DNA from: Stemphylium vesicarium
Lineage: Eukaryota > Ascomycota > Dothideomycetes > Pleosporales > Pleosporaceae
Length of the DNA: 64,000 bases
Direction: 5' to 3'
NCBI GenBank assembly: GCA_004380135.1
Contig: QXCR01000025.1
Coordinates: forward strand, 1-64,000
The position numbers and the translations under genes were made by a program. This document shows, piece by piece, positions 45,901-56,523 of the stretch (the first letter of the stretch is position 1; each line of letters begins with the position of its first letter). The notes under the pieces are model-generated. The model did no database searches and was not told the DNA's origin. It saw only the letters and a list, made by a program, of their open reading frames with translations.

Positions 45901-47687
45901 CCGTGGACCCGGCTACCGAGCTTGCCCAGAAATGGGTCCCGATCCTCAAGACATTGAGTGACATGGAAGGCGTTCACCTCAAACTCTTCTTGAACCCCAA
46001 GCAGATGCTCCAGGAACTCCCTGTCAAGCGTTTCTATAGATATGTGCTTGAGGCTCGCCCTCACTTCAACTCGGATGGATCTGTTGGTAGCCTGAAGGCA
46101 CACTTCTCTGGCATTCCCAAAGAGGCGCTGTTGAATCTTGGCATGGATGTACCTCCGTCGTGGCTGGTCGCACCGGAAGAGTCTATTTACGATCTCGACA
46201 ACATCAAACTCAGCACAATCCCAGCTGGTACCAATGTCGACGCAATCTACGGACTGGAAAGCATTCTCATTGAGGGCCACTCCCGCGACACCACCAATGG
46301 CGGGCAGCCACCCCGTGGTGCTGAGGTTGTTCTGGCTACTGAAAAAGACCCGCATTTCGCTGATACCATCATCATGGCCAACCTCGGCTACTTCCAGTTC
46401 AAAGCCAATCCTGGTTTCTACAACATTCAGCTTAAGAGCGGCCGGTCCCAAGAGATCTTCAACCTCGACAGCGCCGGTCCCATAAGCTGGGCTCCTCAGC
46501 CTGGTGACGAGACTACCGAGATTGCTCTGATGAGCTTCCAAGGGGCAACCATCTTCCCGCGACTATCTCGTAAGCCTGGACAAGAGGAGACTGATGTACT
46601 CGCTCCGGAGGAGTCGCTCGCATCTGAGCTGGTCGGTAAAACTTCACAAAAGGTCAACAAGTTCCTCGGCAAGATGGGCCTCAATTTCGACTCGGAAAAG
46701 GTCCTTCAGAAGGGCGCAGAACTTCTTTCCGGCGGTAAAGCAGTAAAGAAGGGTACACAGGCAGATATCAATATCTTCTCTGTCGCCTCAGGTCACCTCT
46801 ACGAGCGCATGCTCAACATCATGATGCTTTCGGTTATGAAGCACACGAACCATACCGTCAAGTTCTGGTTCATTGAGCAGTTCCTTTCACCCAGCTTCAA
46901 ATCTTTCCTTCCACACATGGCCGCCGAGTATGGTTTCGAATACGAGATGGTGACGTACAAATGGCCCCACTGGCTACGTGGACAGACCGAAAAACAACGC
47001 GAGATCTGGGGCTACAAGATCCTCTTCTTAGACGTTCTGTTTCCCCTGGATCTTGAGAAGGTCATCTTCGTTGATGCGGATCAGATTGTCAGGACTGACA
47101 TGTACGAGCTCGTGCAGCATGACCTTCAAGGCGCACCATACGGTTTCACCCCAATGGGCGATTCGCGTACTGAAATGGAAGGCTTCCGCTTCTGGAAAAC
47201 TGGCTACTGGTCAAACTTTTTGCGCGGCCGTCCTTACCACATTTCTGCGCTCTACGTAGTCGATCTCAACCGTTTCCGTCAGCTAGCTGCAGGTGACCGG
47301 CTTCGCCAGCAATACCATGCCCTCTCGGCTGACCCCAACTCGCTTTCGAACTTGGATCAAGATCTACCAAACAACATGCAGTTCAACCTTCCTATCCACA
47401 GTTTACCCCAGGAGTGGCTGTGGTGCGAGACATGGTGTAGTGATGAGGATCTTGCCAAGGCAAAGACTATCGATCTCTGCAATAACCCCCAGACAAAGGA
47501 GCCCAAGTTGGACCGTGCGAGGAGGCAGGTTCCTGAATGGAACGTTTATGACGAGGAAATCGCGGCGCTGGCGAGGAGAGTCAAGGGCGAGCAGAAGCTC
47601 GCTGATCTGGTAGATGTGCAGGAGCAGGAGCAGCTTCGCGAGAAGAAAGAGAAGGATGCTGAGAGAATAGAACACAATGAGTTGTAA
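42969..47687 (+). CDS. UDP-glucose:glycoprotein glucosyltransferase (ER folding sensor)
   Basis: Five exons, 42969-43111, 43160-43513, 43562-44393, 44442-44702 and 44751-47687; 1508 residues, the family norm. A signal sequence opens the protein (STKALIALSAFKHIGALA). The N-terminal two-thirds are the tandem thioredoxin-like sensor domains: LPFDRILGNSSALPAILYAD, LFPGQLPSCRRDIHN-type region (QRTFPGQLPSCRRDIHNAIV) and FVNGVPIPANDEWL. The C-terminal GT24 catalytic domain starts at INIFSVASGHLYERML, with GYKILFLDVLFPLDLEKVIF, the metal-binding DAD at 1305-1307, YHISALYVVDLNRFR, LDQDLPNNMQ and LPQEWLWCETWC. It ends in HNEL, an HDEL-like ER retrieval signal. It reglucosylates misfolded N-glycoproteins so that calnexin rebinds them. 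The acceptor of exon 4 could also lie six bases upstream (adds two residues). Confidence 0.95.
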
Positions 47688-48490
47688 GTAGTGGGCGTTT
47701 CAAGATAGGAAAGACATAGATCAGGGAGAATGCCAATAGACTGTTTTGATGAGGTCACCCCTGGCGGAAGTGCCGAGGGTCAGCACACGTTCCTCTGTCG
47801 CAACGTCGCAGACTTATCTACCATCCTCGGGCCCATCTCTTTCATCTTCAGACACGTATGCTGCAAACAGCAAATGCATACAATTTGAGATGTCTTGAAC
47901 ACGAGGTCCAGCGTTCCCGCGACCAGCTCTATGTTCATTGGCCAAGATCTCAACACCACAGAAGGGCCGATCGAGCCGTCCTTCCCGAGCGCCATGTCGA
48001 TGATCGGCAACCCACCCTATGCGGTCATAACGTTCAAACGCTGCACATCCCGCAAACGCTGATAACAGGTTTTGCATTCGTCAGGATTCTGAAACCCTTT
48101 GGGTCCGTTTGATTAAATGAAGGCAAAGGGAAGGAAGCCACATAAGTTCGGGTCTCGGCCCCTTTAGCGCGTGCATCTGGCGTCACTGGTGTCGGCTGTG
48201 CCTGGGATGGTATGGTTGGTGGGACGGTGGAGTAAAGTTATGGCTGGATTCCTGCCAAGCCCATGTATGACATCGTTTTGACCAAGGCGTCATGGGTTGG
48301 TGAAAGACGTAATAGGCGGGGTGAGAAGGGATAGCAAGTTGGCCAGGCAGGCTTGCTCGCGTATATATAAAGGGGGGCGTGGTTTGGTGGTGGAAGAAGA
48401 GCATACACAACATCAACCTTTACACATCACACCCACCAAACACTGAACCTTCTTTTCTTGTAAATCCACATACCAACACACACTATCAAT
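47688..48490. promoter_or_regulatory. Intergenic with con-6 promoter (TATA 48362-48373)
   Basis: About 800 bases without a gene. TATATATAAAGG at 48362-48373 lies 118-129 bases before the con-6 start codon and is the clearest TATA box in the window, in keeping with a strongly induced conidiation gene. Confidence 0.6.
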
Positions 48491-48783
48491 ATGTCTGGAC
48501 AAGGTCAATCTCACCAGGGCATCACCGCCCCCGGTCTCAGCGAGGCAGACCAGAACATCAACAACACCACCGAGGACATTAGTCACCAGGCTGCGGGACA
48601 CAAGGCCAACTTGAGCAACCCCAGTATGTTGCCCTCACTCACATACTTCATGACCAACGAATAACATGCTAACGCTGTTTTTTCACAGACACCAGCGAAG
48701 AGTCCAAGAAGAAATCCGCTGAGGCGCTCAAGGCCCTTGGTGGTGAGGATGCTTTCTACGGAAAGCAGGGCAAGGGCGAGTAA
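48491..48783 (+). CDS. con-6: Conidiation-specific protein 6 (Con-6) family
   Basis: Two exons, 48491-48623 and 48689-48783, 75 residues. The Con-6 unit GHKANLSNPNTSEESKKKSAE is created across the splice, followed by ALKALGGEDAFYGKQGKGE. The N-terminal half is Gln/Asn/Gly-rich (SGQGQSHQGITAPGLSEAD). The protein is small, hydrophilic and probably disordered. In Neurospora con-6 is expressed strongly during asexual spore formation; its molecular activity is unknown, with protective roles in spores suggested for relatives. The strong TATA box upstream agrees with regulated expression. Confidence 0.88.
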
Positions 48784-49351
48784 GCTCGCTGCTTGTACTT
48801 GTATGATGGGGATTGGAGGAGATGAGATTATGATACCATATTAAGATGAATGATAATAATGTCTGTCAATATTTTTGCAGTCGCGTGTAATGTGACGAGT
48901 TACGCGATGTGTTCATATCTGGGCGTACAAAGAGTTTTATAAACCCACGTATAAGAGATTGTATGTACTAGTAGGTGTTGTTGCGATTCAGGGAGAAGGG
49001 GATGGGTGAAGCGTGTTGGACGTCCAGAAAGCGCCGACGCGTCTACAACATGCTCATGAAGTATTTCCCTCTGCCGGTCCCTGTGTTACTCCAATCCACA
49101 CATTCGAGGCTCGCGTGCGTACCGCTACAATATACCTGTCAGATTCCGCAATCGGCGCCTACCCCACGATGAGGCTGCGGGCTTTGTCATGCCTCAACTC
49201 CCCAATGACGTCATAGCATGACCCCTGCCCCACACCTTCACATTACACAGATGACTATCCTAGACACCATCGCAAAACAACACATCCAGTATCATCTACA
49301 CCCTCCACACCGATCCATACCAAACCCAGCCATAAAACACCCCCACCAAAA
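48784..49351. other. Intergenic between con-6 and thioredoxin
   Basis: About 570 bases; the last 150 are CA/AC-rich, like a 5' leader. No gene seen. Confidence 0.4.
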
Positions 49352-49675
49352 ATGACCACCCCCGAAATCCCCACCCTCCACTCCAAAGCCGAGTACCTAA
49401 AAGCCGTCATGTACGAAGGCGTCACCATCCTCGAGGGCACAGCAGCATGGTGTCCGTCGTGCAAGACAGTCGCCCCCGAGGTCGCGAAGATGGCGATCGA
49501 GTACCCCAACGTCAAGTTTTACACGTATGATGTTGAGGAGTGCGAGGATATTGCGCAAGAGCTGGGCGTGAGCCAGATGCCGACTTTCAGCATTTTTAAA
49601 GATGGCGATATTCAGGAGGGCGTTACGGGCGCGAGGATTGCGGAGGTGAGGAAGAAGGTTGAGGGGTGTTTGTAG
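49352..49675 (+). CDS. Thioredoxin-like protein with CPSC active site
   Basis: 107 residues, single exon, thioredoxin fold: SKAEYLKAVMYEG, the strand VTILEGTAAWCPSCKTVAPEVAKMA, VKFYTYDVEECEDIAQELGVSQMPTF with the cis-proline motif MPT, and SIFKDGDIQEGVTGARIAEV. The length equals cytosolic thioredoxins and there is no signal peptide. The redox motif is Trp-Cys-Pro-Ser-Cys instead of Trp-Cys-Gly-Pro-Cys, and VEGT replaces the usual DFxA before it (here ILEGTAAW), so the buried Asp is missing. It probably still does dithiol exchange but with changed redox potential or partners. It is a divergent paralogue rather than the main thioredoxin. Confidence 0.85.
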   Translation: MTTPEIPTLHSKAEYLKAVMYEGVTILEGTAAWCPSCKTVAPEVAKMAIEYPNVKFYTYDVEECEDIAQELGVSQMPTFSIFKDGDIQEGVTGARIAEVRKKVEGCL

Positions 49676-50130
49676 AGTTGGGGAGAGGGAGAGGGAGTTG
49701 ATGGGTAGGGCGACGGTATTTGAGCGGACTAAGTATCAGCGGTGATTTGATATTCTTTCCTGTTCCCTCATGACGCATCTCGGTAGTGTGTACGGACGTT
49801 GATCCGTATTTCTTCGACGCCTAGTTGAATGTTGTTCAAACGGCTTATAGGGACAACGCTGATCTGCTGGGTTCTGTGACATCTGAATATGACTGTCAAA
49901 TTGAAGGCGACAGAGTCGCGATCTCTCACCGCCGAGAGGAAGGTGAAAGCTACAAGCGAGAGGTGAGTGTTTGCTCGCCGCACTCGCCACACATATATTT
50001 TGAATCTCACCTTTCTTATAAATACTCCACAAACTAAATCTCTCACTCCTGTACTGGTTGACTATTAGCACCCCTCCACGACCACCGACGCAACATACGA
50101 CTCCGACTCAGCAACTCGCACAACGGCGAT
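49676..50130. other. Intergenic
   Basis: About 455 bases; a GAGAGGGAGAGGGAG purine tract at 49683-49697; short frames only. Confidence 0.4.
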
Positions 50131-51327
50131 ATGTCCGACCCTACAAGAGAACACGGAATCCAGGAACTGGAAAACAAGATTCGATTGAAACAAAAAACAA
50201 TCGCACGTTATGAAGTGGCAATCAAGCGGTGGAATGATACGCCAGGAGCAAAGGTGCAGTCTTTTCTTGAGGGCCGGCTCCAGCTCAACACCAAACTCCT
50301 TCGAGACCGCAAAGACCGATACAAAAAGCTTGTCGGAAAGAACTTAACAGAAGTTAAACCCGTACTGAGCGGTCCTCCCGCCACCCTGATTCAGATATCA
50401 GATCTCATGCTCATTCTGTCCACTGAAGAGAAGGCGCGTGAAGATTTCATGGCTTTCCAGAAGTCTGATATTGGCTCCCAGCTTGAGCCCGAGATTAGCT
50501 GTATGAAGAACGAGCTTTCCCAAAAAGAACGTGCCGCGGATGGATTCGGAGGTTCCCCGCTACCTGCAGAACTTGACTTCGATTTATTTGCGCTGAAGGC
50601 CGCTATCAAGCTCAGCAAAGGCAAATTGTCAAGAAACAACGCAGAAGGGCAAAGGCTTATGGATGAGGCCTTCAAAGCACTAATTGAAGCAAACAATGCA
50701 GCGAGTCGGGATCTCGAGATACCCGGAGGTGGAAGGCGGACTAGGTTGCCGAACACAGAGGCAAATGCGGTGATTGGAAATGTGAGTAACACCAGTCAAA
50801 AGCCAGCCGCTCAAAGCAAGATCACTACAGCAAACCCGACAGCATCAACTACATTGCAGCTGAAACCGACTGCACTTCTGGAAGATCCCGCTACCAAGAC
50901 TCTCCTCAAGGGACCATCCAAGCTCGCCATCGACCCCACACAAGCGCGATACAAGAACATCGTTCTAGTTTCAACGGACGAATTCGCCATCGGCGACATT
51001 GGCTGGACACCCCTACTGCGTCTCTCGGCCCCCCCATCTGAATCTGACATACGGACGCCCTACGGCCCCGTTTGCGCCAAAGTCTTCCCTTTTATAGTCG
51101 TTAAGAAGCTTGAAGACTGTATGCTTGGCCTCGTCATCAACACCGCCGGGGTAAATGGTCTGGAGCGAAAACCAGAGTCAGTTCGTCAGCGTAGCACCTA
51201 CGTCACCGGCAGCAGGTTCAAGGGCTCTCATCATCCACCGTATGGGGGTATACTCAATCCGCTTAGTCTGTTGAAGGTGGATAGCACTACAGAGATCTTG
51301 AACTTTGAACATTTTTTAAATTTCTGA
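50131..51327 (+). CDS. Unknown protein with N-terminal coiled coil
   Basis: 398 residues in one exon; family not recognised. Residues 8-75 are rich in Lys/Glu/Leu with heptad spacing (LENKIRLKQKTIARYEVAIKR), suggesting a coiled coil. A second helical region at 140-195 contains LSKGKLSRNNAEGQRLMDEAF. The middle (205-260) is Ser/Thr/Ala-rich and likely disordered. The C-terminal 130 residues look globular: RYKNIVLVSTDEFAIGDIGW, then YGPVCAKVFPFIVVKKLEDC and HHPPYGGILNPLSLLKV. No signal peptide or membrane segment. Base composition resembles its neighbours. It may be a lineage-restricted gene; coding status is supported by the long uninterrupted frame and sensible amino-acid composition. Confidence 0.6.
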   Translation: MSDPTREHGIQELENKIRLKQKTIARYEVAIKRWNDTPGAKVQSFLEGRLQLNTKLLRDRKDRYKKLVGKNLTEVKPVLSGPPATLIQISDLMLILSTEEKAREDFMAFQKSDIGSQLEPEISCMKNELSQKERAADGFGGSPLPAELDFDLFALKAAIKLSKGKLSRNNAEGQRLMDEAFKALIEANNAASRDLEIPGGGRRTRLPNTEANAVIGNVSNTSQKPAAQSKITTANPTASTTLQLKPTALLEDPATKTLLKGPSKLAIDPTQARYKNIVLVSTDEFAIGDIGWTPLLRLSAPPSESDIRTPYGPVCAKVFPFIVVKKLEDCMLGLVINTAGVNGLERKPESVRQRSTYVTGSRFKGSHHPPYGGILNPLSLLKVDSTTEILNFEHFLNF

Positions 51328-51576
51328 AACGGCCCGCTGCGTGGATGCGGTGCTTGGTCTTGTGCATTACATGCAAATCGAGCAGTGTCTAATACACTTA
51401 CGTTCGATGATCAGCTGATTTGACCGGCAAGTTGCGTGGCTGTTACCATGCCCCTCCTTTCTTGACTATAATGATGCTATAGCAAGATTGTGCCGACCCA
51501 GCGAGCCCGTGGTGTGGCCACGATGTGGAAAGTCCCTTGTAGATTACTCCACGCCACAGGCTAGGTTGCAGTCCGT

Positions 51577-52429
51577 CTAGCCTCCCTTTCGCGGGGCGTT
51601 GGGAACAGCAACTGGAGCGCGGGCAGCTCCTCCCGAGGCTCCTTTTTTGCGTTGGTAGTAGTGCTCGACAATCTTGCGGACATGCTTCTCAGCCTGTGCC
51701 TTGTCGGCGGGTGCCCTGATGCTGTCGAGCGTGTAGGGGGACTGGATGAGAACGGAGTCGCTGACTACGATCTGGGTATCTGCCCATCGAGTGGGGAGCC
51801 TATCGTGAACAAGTCAGTCTATACTCTTTATATGCGCAATCGTGTAACTCACGTTCTAGATATAGCATCGAACAACTCCTGTGCTTCTGGGCTAACTCCC
51901 TTGCCCTTTTGTGCATCCTTCTTCTTCATCTCGCGGATCGTCTGGTCCTCGCGTGCTTGCAGCGCGGCGATATCCACCTTGGAAATACTGGGAAGAGCAC
52001 CGTCGAAGCCCGCTGTAGACTCAGGCGCCCTTTCCCCCGATCCGAGGATCTCGAAAGACTCAATGTGCGCGAAAGGGATGATATGGTAATCGCCAGGCTG
52101 GCTGTAAACAGAGGCGGAAGGGTTCGGTGGCGCCGGCGCGGTATTGATGGCGATGGCGTGGGTGAGGTTGCAGGCCGTGAAGAGGGTGCCTTCGAGGACA
52201 TTCTTGCCGGGAGCGCATGTGATCTTAATGCTAGACTTTGTTAGCTTATTTGATCGAAGTTATCTCGTACCCGACATGGGCCCGACTGGGCTGAGTGAGC
52301 CTACCGTGATCCCACGGCCTTGTACAAACTTGCGTCGGCATCAATGGCTTCCTTGCTGGCTCTGGAGTCGGTCTTGAGGTTCGGAGTCGCAACCTTCCCC
52401 GCAACACTGTTGCGCTTGCTGTCCGCCAT
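51577..52429 (-). CDS. LSM12: LSM12-like protein (Lsm + anticodon-binding domain)
   Basis: Three exons on the minus strand, 52305-52429, 51853-52230 and 51577-51799; 241 residues. Exon 1 gives a basic start (MADSKRNSVAGKV). The Lsm fold follows: IKITCAPGKNVLEGTLFTAC, THAIAINTAP and DYHIIPFAHIESFEILG. The C-terminal AD domain reads DTQIVVSDSVLIQSPYT, then KAQAEKHVRKIVEHYYQRKK, the signature of LSM12. The ORF-level view hides the gene because no exon is long and phases change at each intron. LSM12 proteins associate with RNA and with ataxin-2/Pbp1-type complexes; a role in mRNA turnover or translation is inferred from the family. Confidence 0.87.
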
Positions 52430-53137
52430 GTCTGACCAGAATCTTCTCTCTTTCGTCCTGCGCTTTGGTACGTGGCAGGCGGCGGAGGCTGTGTTGTTGC
52501 TCCGTCCACTCGATCTCGTCAGCGCCTGAACGTTGGCTTGATATATACGCTAAAGACCTAACGCCGGAGACTCATACAAGCAGTGAATATACAATTCAAA
52601 GGAATGAAAGAAACGAAATGGCGAAAGCACACGCGCGACCAAGGGGTGGAACAGCGCGGGCGTGTGCGGAGCTATGGAAGCTCAGGGCGGATGCAGTGTG
52701 ATGTGGTGTTGCGGTCCAACTTTCCGCTTCGCTGTGCCAAGACTTGCTGCTGCGCGCTTGCTCCTACACCAATCACGCTGAGTATGGCTTACGGAGGTGT
52801 CTTTTTTACTCTTGTTTTGAGGATTTGTCTTGTGCAGCAGCAAGACAATTGGGCTACGTAGCATCAGGCTCTACTTCATGGTGGGGTGGCTTTTTCCAGG
52901 GGCCCATGGACGATGCTGCTTTGAGCTAGCGCTTCAAGTAATACAATCCATCACACTACGCGTCTTGAGGAAGCTAGGCCAACCTCTTACATCACTTGGA
53001 GCGAAACAAATATTGGACATGCGAATCATTATTCATTCTGGATTCGAGCTATTCTACTCCTCAGATTCGGTGTCTTTCAGACGCGAATTTGGGGTAGCGC
53101 TGTACTGTCGCAAAACAAGCTTTGGACCTTTGTCCAC
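52430..53137. other. Intergenic
   Basis: About 700 bases between the LSM12 start and the 3' end of the 6PGDH gene. No supported gene. Confidence 0.4.
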
Positions 53138-55047
53138 TTAAGCGTTGTAGGTTGAGGCAGAGATGTTTCCGCCCCTTCCGGTCCAGTTGACGTGGATGTC
53201 CTGGCCCTCCTTGTATGTCTCGTTGGCGTACTCGGGCTTGATCCTGAAGGTGTGTGCGCCGAAGTAGTCACGCTGCGCCTGCAGAAGGTTGGCAGGAAGG
53301 TCCTTGGCGCGGTATCCGTCGTAGAAGCTGAGCGCGGTGCTGAAAGCAGGAGTGGGGATACCCCAGAGAGCACCCTTGGAGACGACATCTCTCCATCCGG
53401 ACTGAGCCTTGTGGATAGCCTTGCTGAAGAAGTCGTCGAAGAGCAAGTTCTCGAGGTCGGGGTTTTGGCGGTAGGCCTTGGTGATCTCCTTCAAGAAGAC
53501 GGATCGGATGATGCAGCCACCGCGCCACATGAGGGCAATCTCTGGCTTGTTGAGCTTCCAGTTGTACTCCTTGGCGGCGTTCTGGATCAGCATGAAACCC
53601 TGAGCGTAGGAGATGATCTTGGAGGCGTAGAGGGCTTGCTCGAGGTTGTCGATGAAAGCCTTGCGGTCGCCGGAGAAGCTAGGGGTAGGGCCGTCCAAAA
53701 GGCCAGCAGCACGGCCACGCTCCTGCTTGAGCGAACTCAGGCAACGGGCGAAAACGGCCTCACCGATGAGGGTGACGGGCATACCGAGGTCGAGAGCGTT
53801 GATGGCGGTCCACTTGCCGGTACCCTTCTGACCAGCAGAGTCCATGATCTTCTCAACGATGGCAACACCATCGTCGTCGTTCTTGTACATGATGTCGCGG
53901 GTGATCTCGATCAGGAATGAGTCGAGAACGCCCTTGTTCCACTCGGTGAAAACGTCACCAATCTCCTTGTTCTTCATGCCGAGACCGCGCTTCATGATGT
54001 CGTAGGCCTCGCAAATCAGCTGCATGTCACCGTACTCAATACCGTTGTGAACCATCTTGACGTAGTGACCAGCACCCTCGTCACCGACCCATTGGCAGCA
54101 GGCCTCGCCGTCGGACTTTGCGGAAATGGACTGGAGAACGTCCTACGCCGTTGTTAGATTCGCCTTTCCACAATTCCCGAAAAGTCTTACCTTGATGTAT
54201 GGCCAGGCTTCCTCGTTACCACCGGGCATGATGCTGGGGCCGTAGCGGGCACCCTCCTCTCCTCCAGAGACACCAGTTCCGACGAATCGGATGCCCTTAC
54301 CCTTCAGGTAGTTGGTGCGGCGGTTGGTGTCGGGGTAGTGGGAGTTACCACCGTCGATGATGATGTCGCCCTCCTCAGCGCCACCCTCGAGGAGGAGTTC
54401 GATAAAGTCGTCGACGGGCTTTCCGGCCATGACGAGCATCATCATGCGACGGGGCTTCTTGAGCTTGGAGACGAACTCCTTAATGGAGTGGGCGCCAACG
54501 ATGGACTTGCCCTTGGCCTCTGTTTGTTTGTCAGCGCTGTCTGTAAGCAAAAGAGGCATGAGCCTTACCATCGTTCAAGAAACGGTCGACCTTGGAGACG
54601 CTATCTGACTGTCAGTATAGGCCCGGAGGCTCTGCGGAGTCGAAGCGCTTACGTTCGGTTGAAAGCAACGACCTATATTCTGATTAGTGATTGGATTCGA
54701 TCCGTTGTCAAAAGGGCGTCATACCGTGAAACCGTGGTCGGCACTGCGTGTTGTTAGTACTGAGTTGGTATGACGGAGGGTGGGGTGATAACTTACGCGT
54801 TGAGGATCAAGTTCTGACCCATGACCTGCGTAGGATGTTAGCATTTCTCAACTTCTTCATGATCGCGGATATGGCATTGGGCCAAGGGTGAGGGTGAATG
54901 TCTTCGGATAATTTGTGCTGTACAGTCGCCAACGATAAAAGTCGGCAAAGACATGCAGCCCTCGCGCCCCTCCCGGTGTATGCGCCTTGGTTGGAGAATA
55001 CTCACGGCCAAGCCGATCAGGCCGAAGTCTCCGACAGCCTCAGACAT
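53138..55047 (-). CDS. GND1: 6-phosphogluconate dehydrogenase, decarboxylating
   Basis: Seven exons on the minus strand: 55006-55047, 54797-54825, 54725-54743, 54653-54672, 54569-54600, 54191-54519, 53138-54142; 491 residues, the usual length. The NADP-binding GLIGLAVMGQNL is assembled from exons 1 and 2, then NAADHGFTVVAFNRTVSKV from exons 2-5. Further: DIIIDGGNSHYPDTNRR, FVGTGVSGGEEGARYGPSIMPGG (substrate site), GAGHYVKMVHNGIEYGDMQL with the catalytic Lys, and a C-terminal WTGRGG near SASTYNA. It oxidises 6-phosphogluconate to ribulose-5-phosphate, CO2 and NADPH in the cytosolic pentose-phosphate path. Four consecutive exons are only 19-32 nt long, which makes the 5' end easy to mis-annotate. 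A 242-residue antisense frame is a shadow. Confidence 0.96.
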
Positions 55048-56523
55048 GATTGCTGTTCTCGTGTATGGATGTGTATGTGGTTGGGTGAAGTGTGGTGGCG
55101 GGGTAGAGTTGCAGCGACCGGGCGTACAACACGAGAGGGCAATTGAGGCTTATAAAGCTGGTGATGGTCAAGAGGAAGGAAGAAGAAGCTTGGTGGGGGT
55201 CTCTGAGATAATGTAGTCGCCGGAAAGACTTTGGAAACAAGCGGGGCACACTACTATTGCATCAATGGCTGCACGTCCCACCAGATCCCAGCATCACACA
55301 GTGACGGAGGATAGCTTCGGCCGCGGCGGTAAGGCGAATGGCTTGTAAGCCACTGCTGCCAATTGCGTATGCTAAAACGTTTGCTCGTGCCACAGCTGTG
55401 ATTGCTGAACAGTGTTGTGATTAGAAAGCATCACGCCTATGGGGCCCGCCTAGATGCAGGTGGGTTTGCGCAACGAGCCGGAAGATGACAATGGCTTGCC
55501 ATGGTCTTCGGAATACCTTCACCTCGACTCGGTGCATGATGCTACTGTACCAAGGGCTGCAGCCAGCAACAGCACCAGCAGCGACTACATGTCCAACAAG
55601 GTTGCGCGGCAATGCGGCTGCTTGAGGCGCTCGATTTCACCAGCGCGCCAGCCCCTCCATCTCAGCCTTAACATAGCAGCGCAGTACGGAAGGAGGGGCA
55701 GCGTGCAGGGATCTTCGGACGCGCTAGAGGCTGAGCATGGTCGCCGGAGAAGTCTCGAAATACTTGCTTCCCTGGTTCGAGGCCGGTGAAGCGGTTAAGA
55801 AGAAATTGTGCCCGATGCTGCACTAGATATCTCGGTGGGTGCTTAATGTTGGATGCAACGCTTCTTGCGCGTTGCAGATGCTGCTGTATGCGTGCCGCCC
55901 ACAGGCCCGCAGCTGCCGATATGCCGGCACACGTGACCCGTGGCTGGCCGCAGAATTCGGAGGAGCCAAGCCGCGCTCCCTTCTGCGACATGACCCAACA
56001 AATAACAACAACGTCACGCCCCATAAGACGCATCCCACGGTAATTGCAATTTGCACCGGCCCGCCCATCCCACTCTGCGCCGTTCAAACGCCGATCCCGT
56101 CATCGCCCAGCTGCAGCTTCGCCTGCTAGACACTTCGGGAAAGTCTCGCCAGCACCCTGCCCTGGTAGTCAGCTTTTCGTCCATCACCTGCGCGACACAC
56201 TGCGGCATTAATTCCCTCCATACAAACGCGCTTCACCAGTGGCTGTTCACCCCACGACCGTGCACCTGCCACTATACTCGCCTCCCAACTCAGACTGCGC
56301 CTCACTAAATCCGACGTGCGACCTCCAATATCCGCGTCCGCGCTCGCCATAACCACGTATCTGAAGTCTGCGAACCGTAGAGTGCCACAGACCCAGTACC
56401 ACCAACCACGACATCACCAGTCTACCCATCTCGCGATACACGAGCGCGCCCGACCCGTAGCTGGTTAAGTCATCACCTTACTAAGGTTAATCTGAACTGA
56501 CGTGCAGTTCTTCCATCGACATC
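55048..56523. other. Long intergenic region (1.5 kb)
   Basis: Holds the 6PGDH promoter and the leader of the RRM gene. Several frames of 60-140 codons occur on both strands in this GC-rich stretch, but none has a motif, good start context or a continuation through introns. The last 200 bases before 56524 are CA-rich, as in an mRNA leader. Confidence 0.45.

Noticed and set aside
53192..53920. 242-codon antisense frame in 6PGDH
   Set aside because: Mirror of a highly conserved coding exon; Val/Leu/Asp-rich composition typical of shadow frames.
55454..56440. Several 60-140-codon frames in the 1.5-kb gap
   Set aside because: Overlap on both strands, no conserved motif, no start context; GC-rich DNA explains them.
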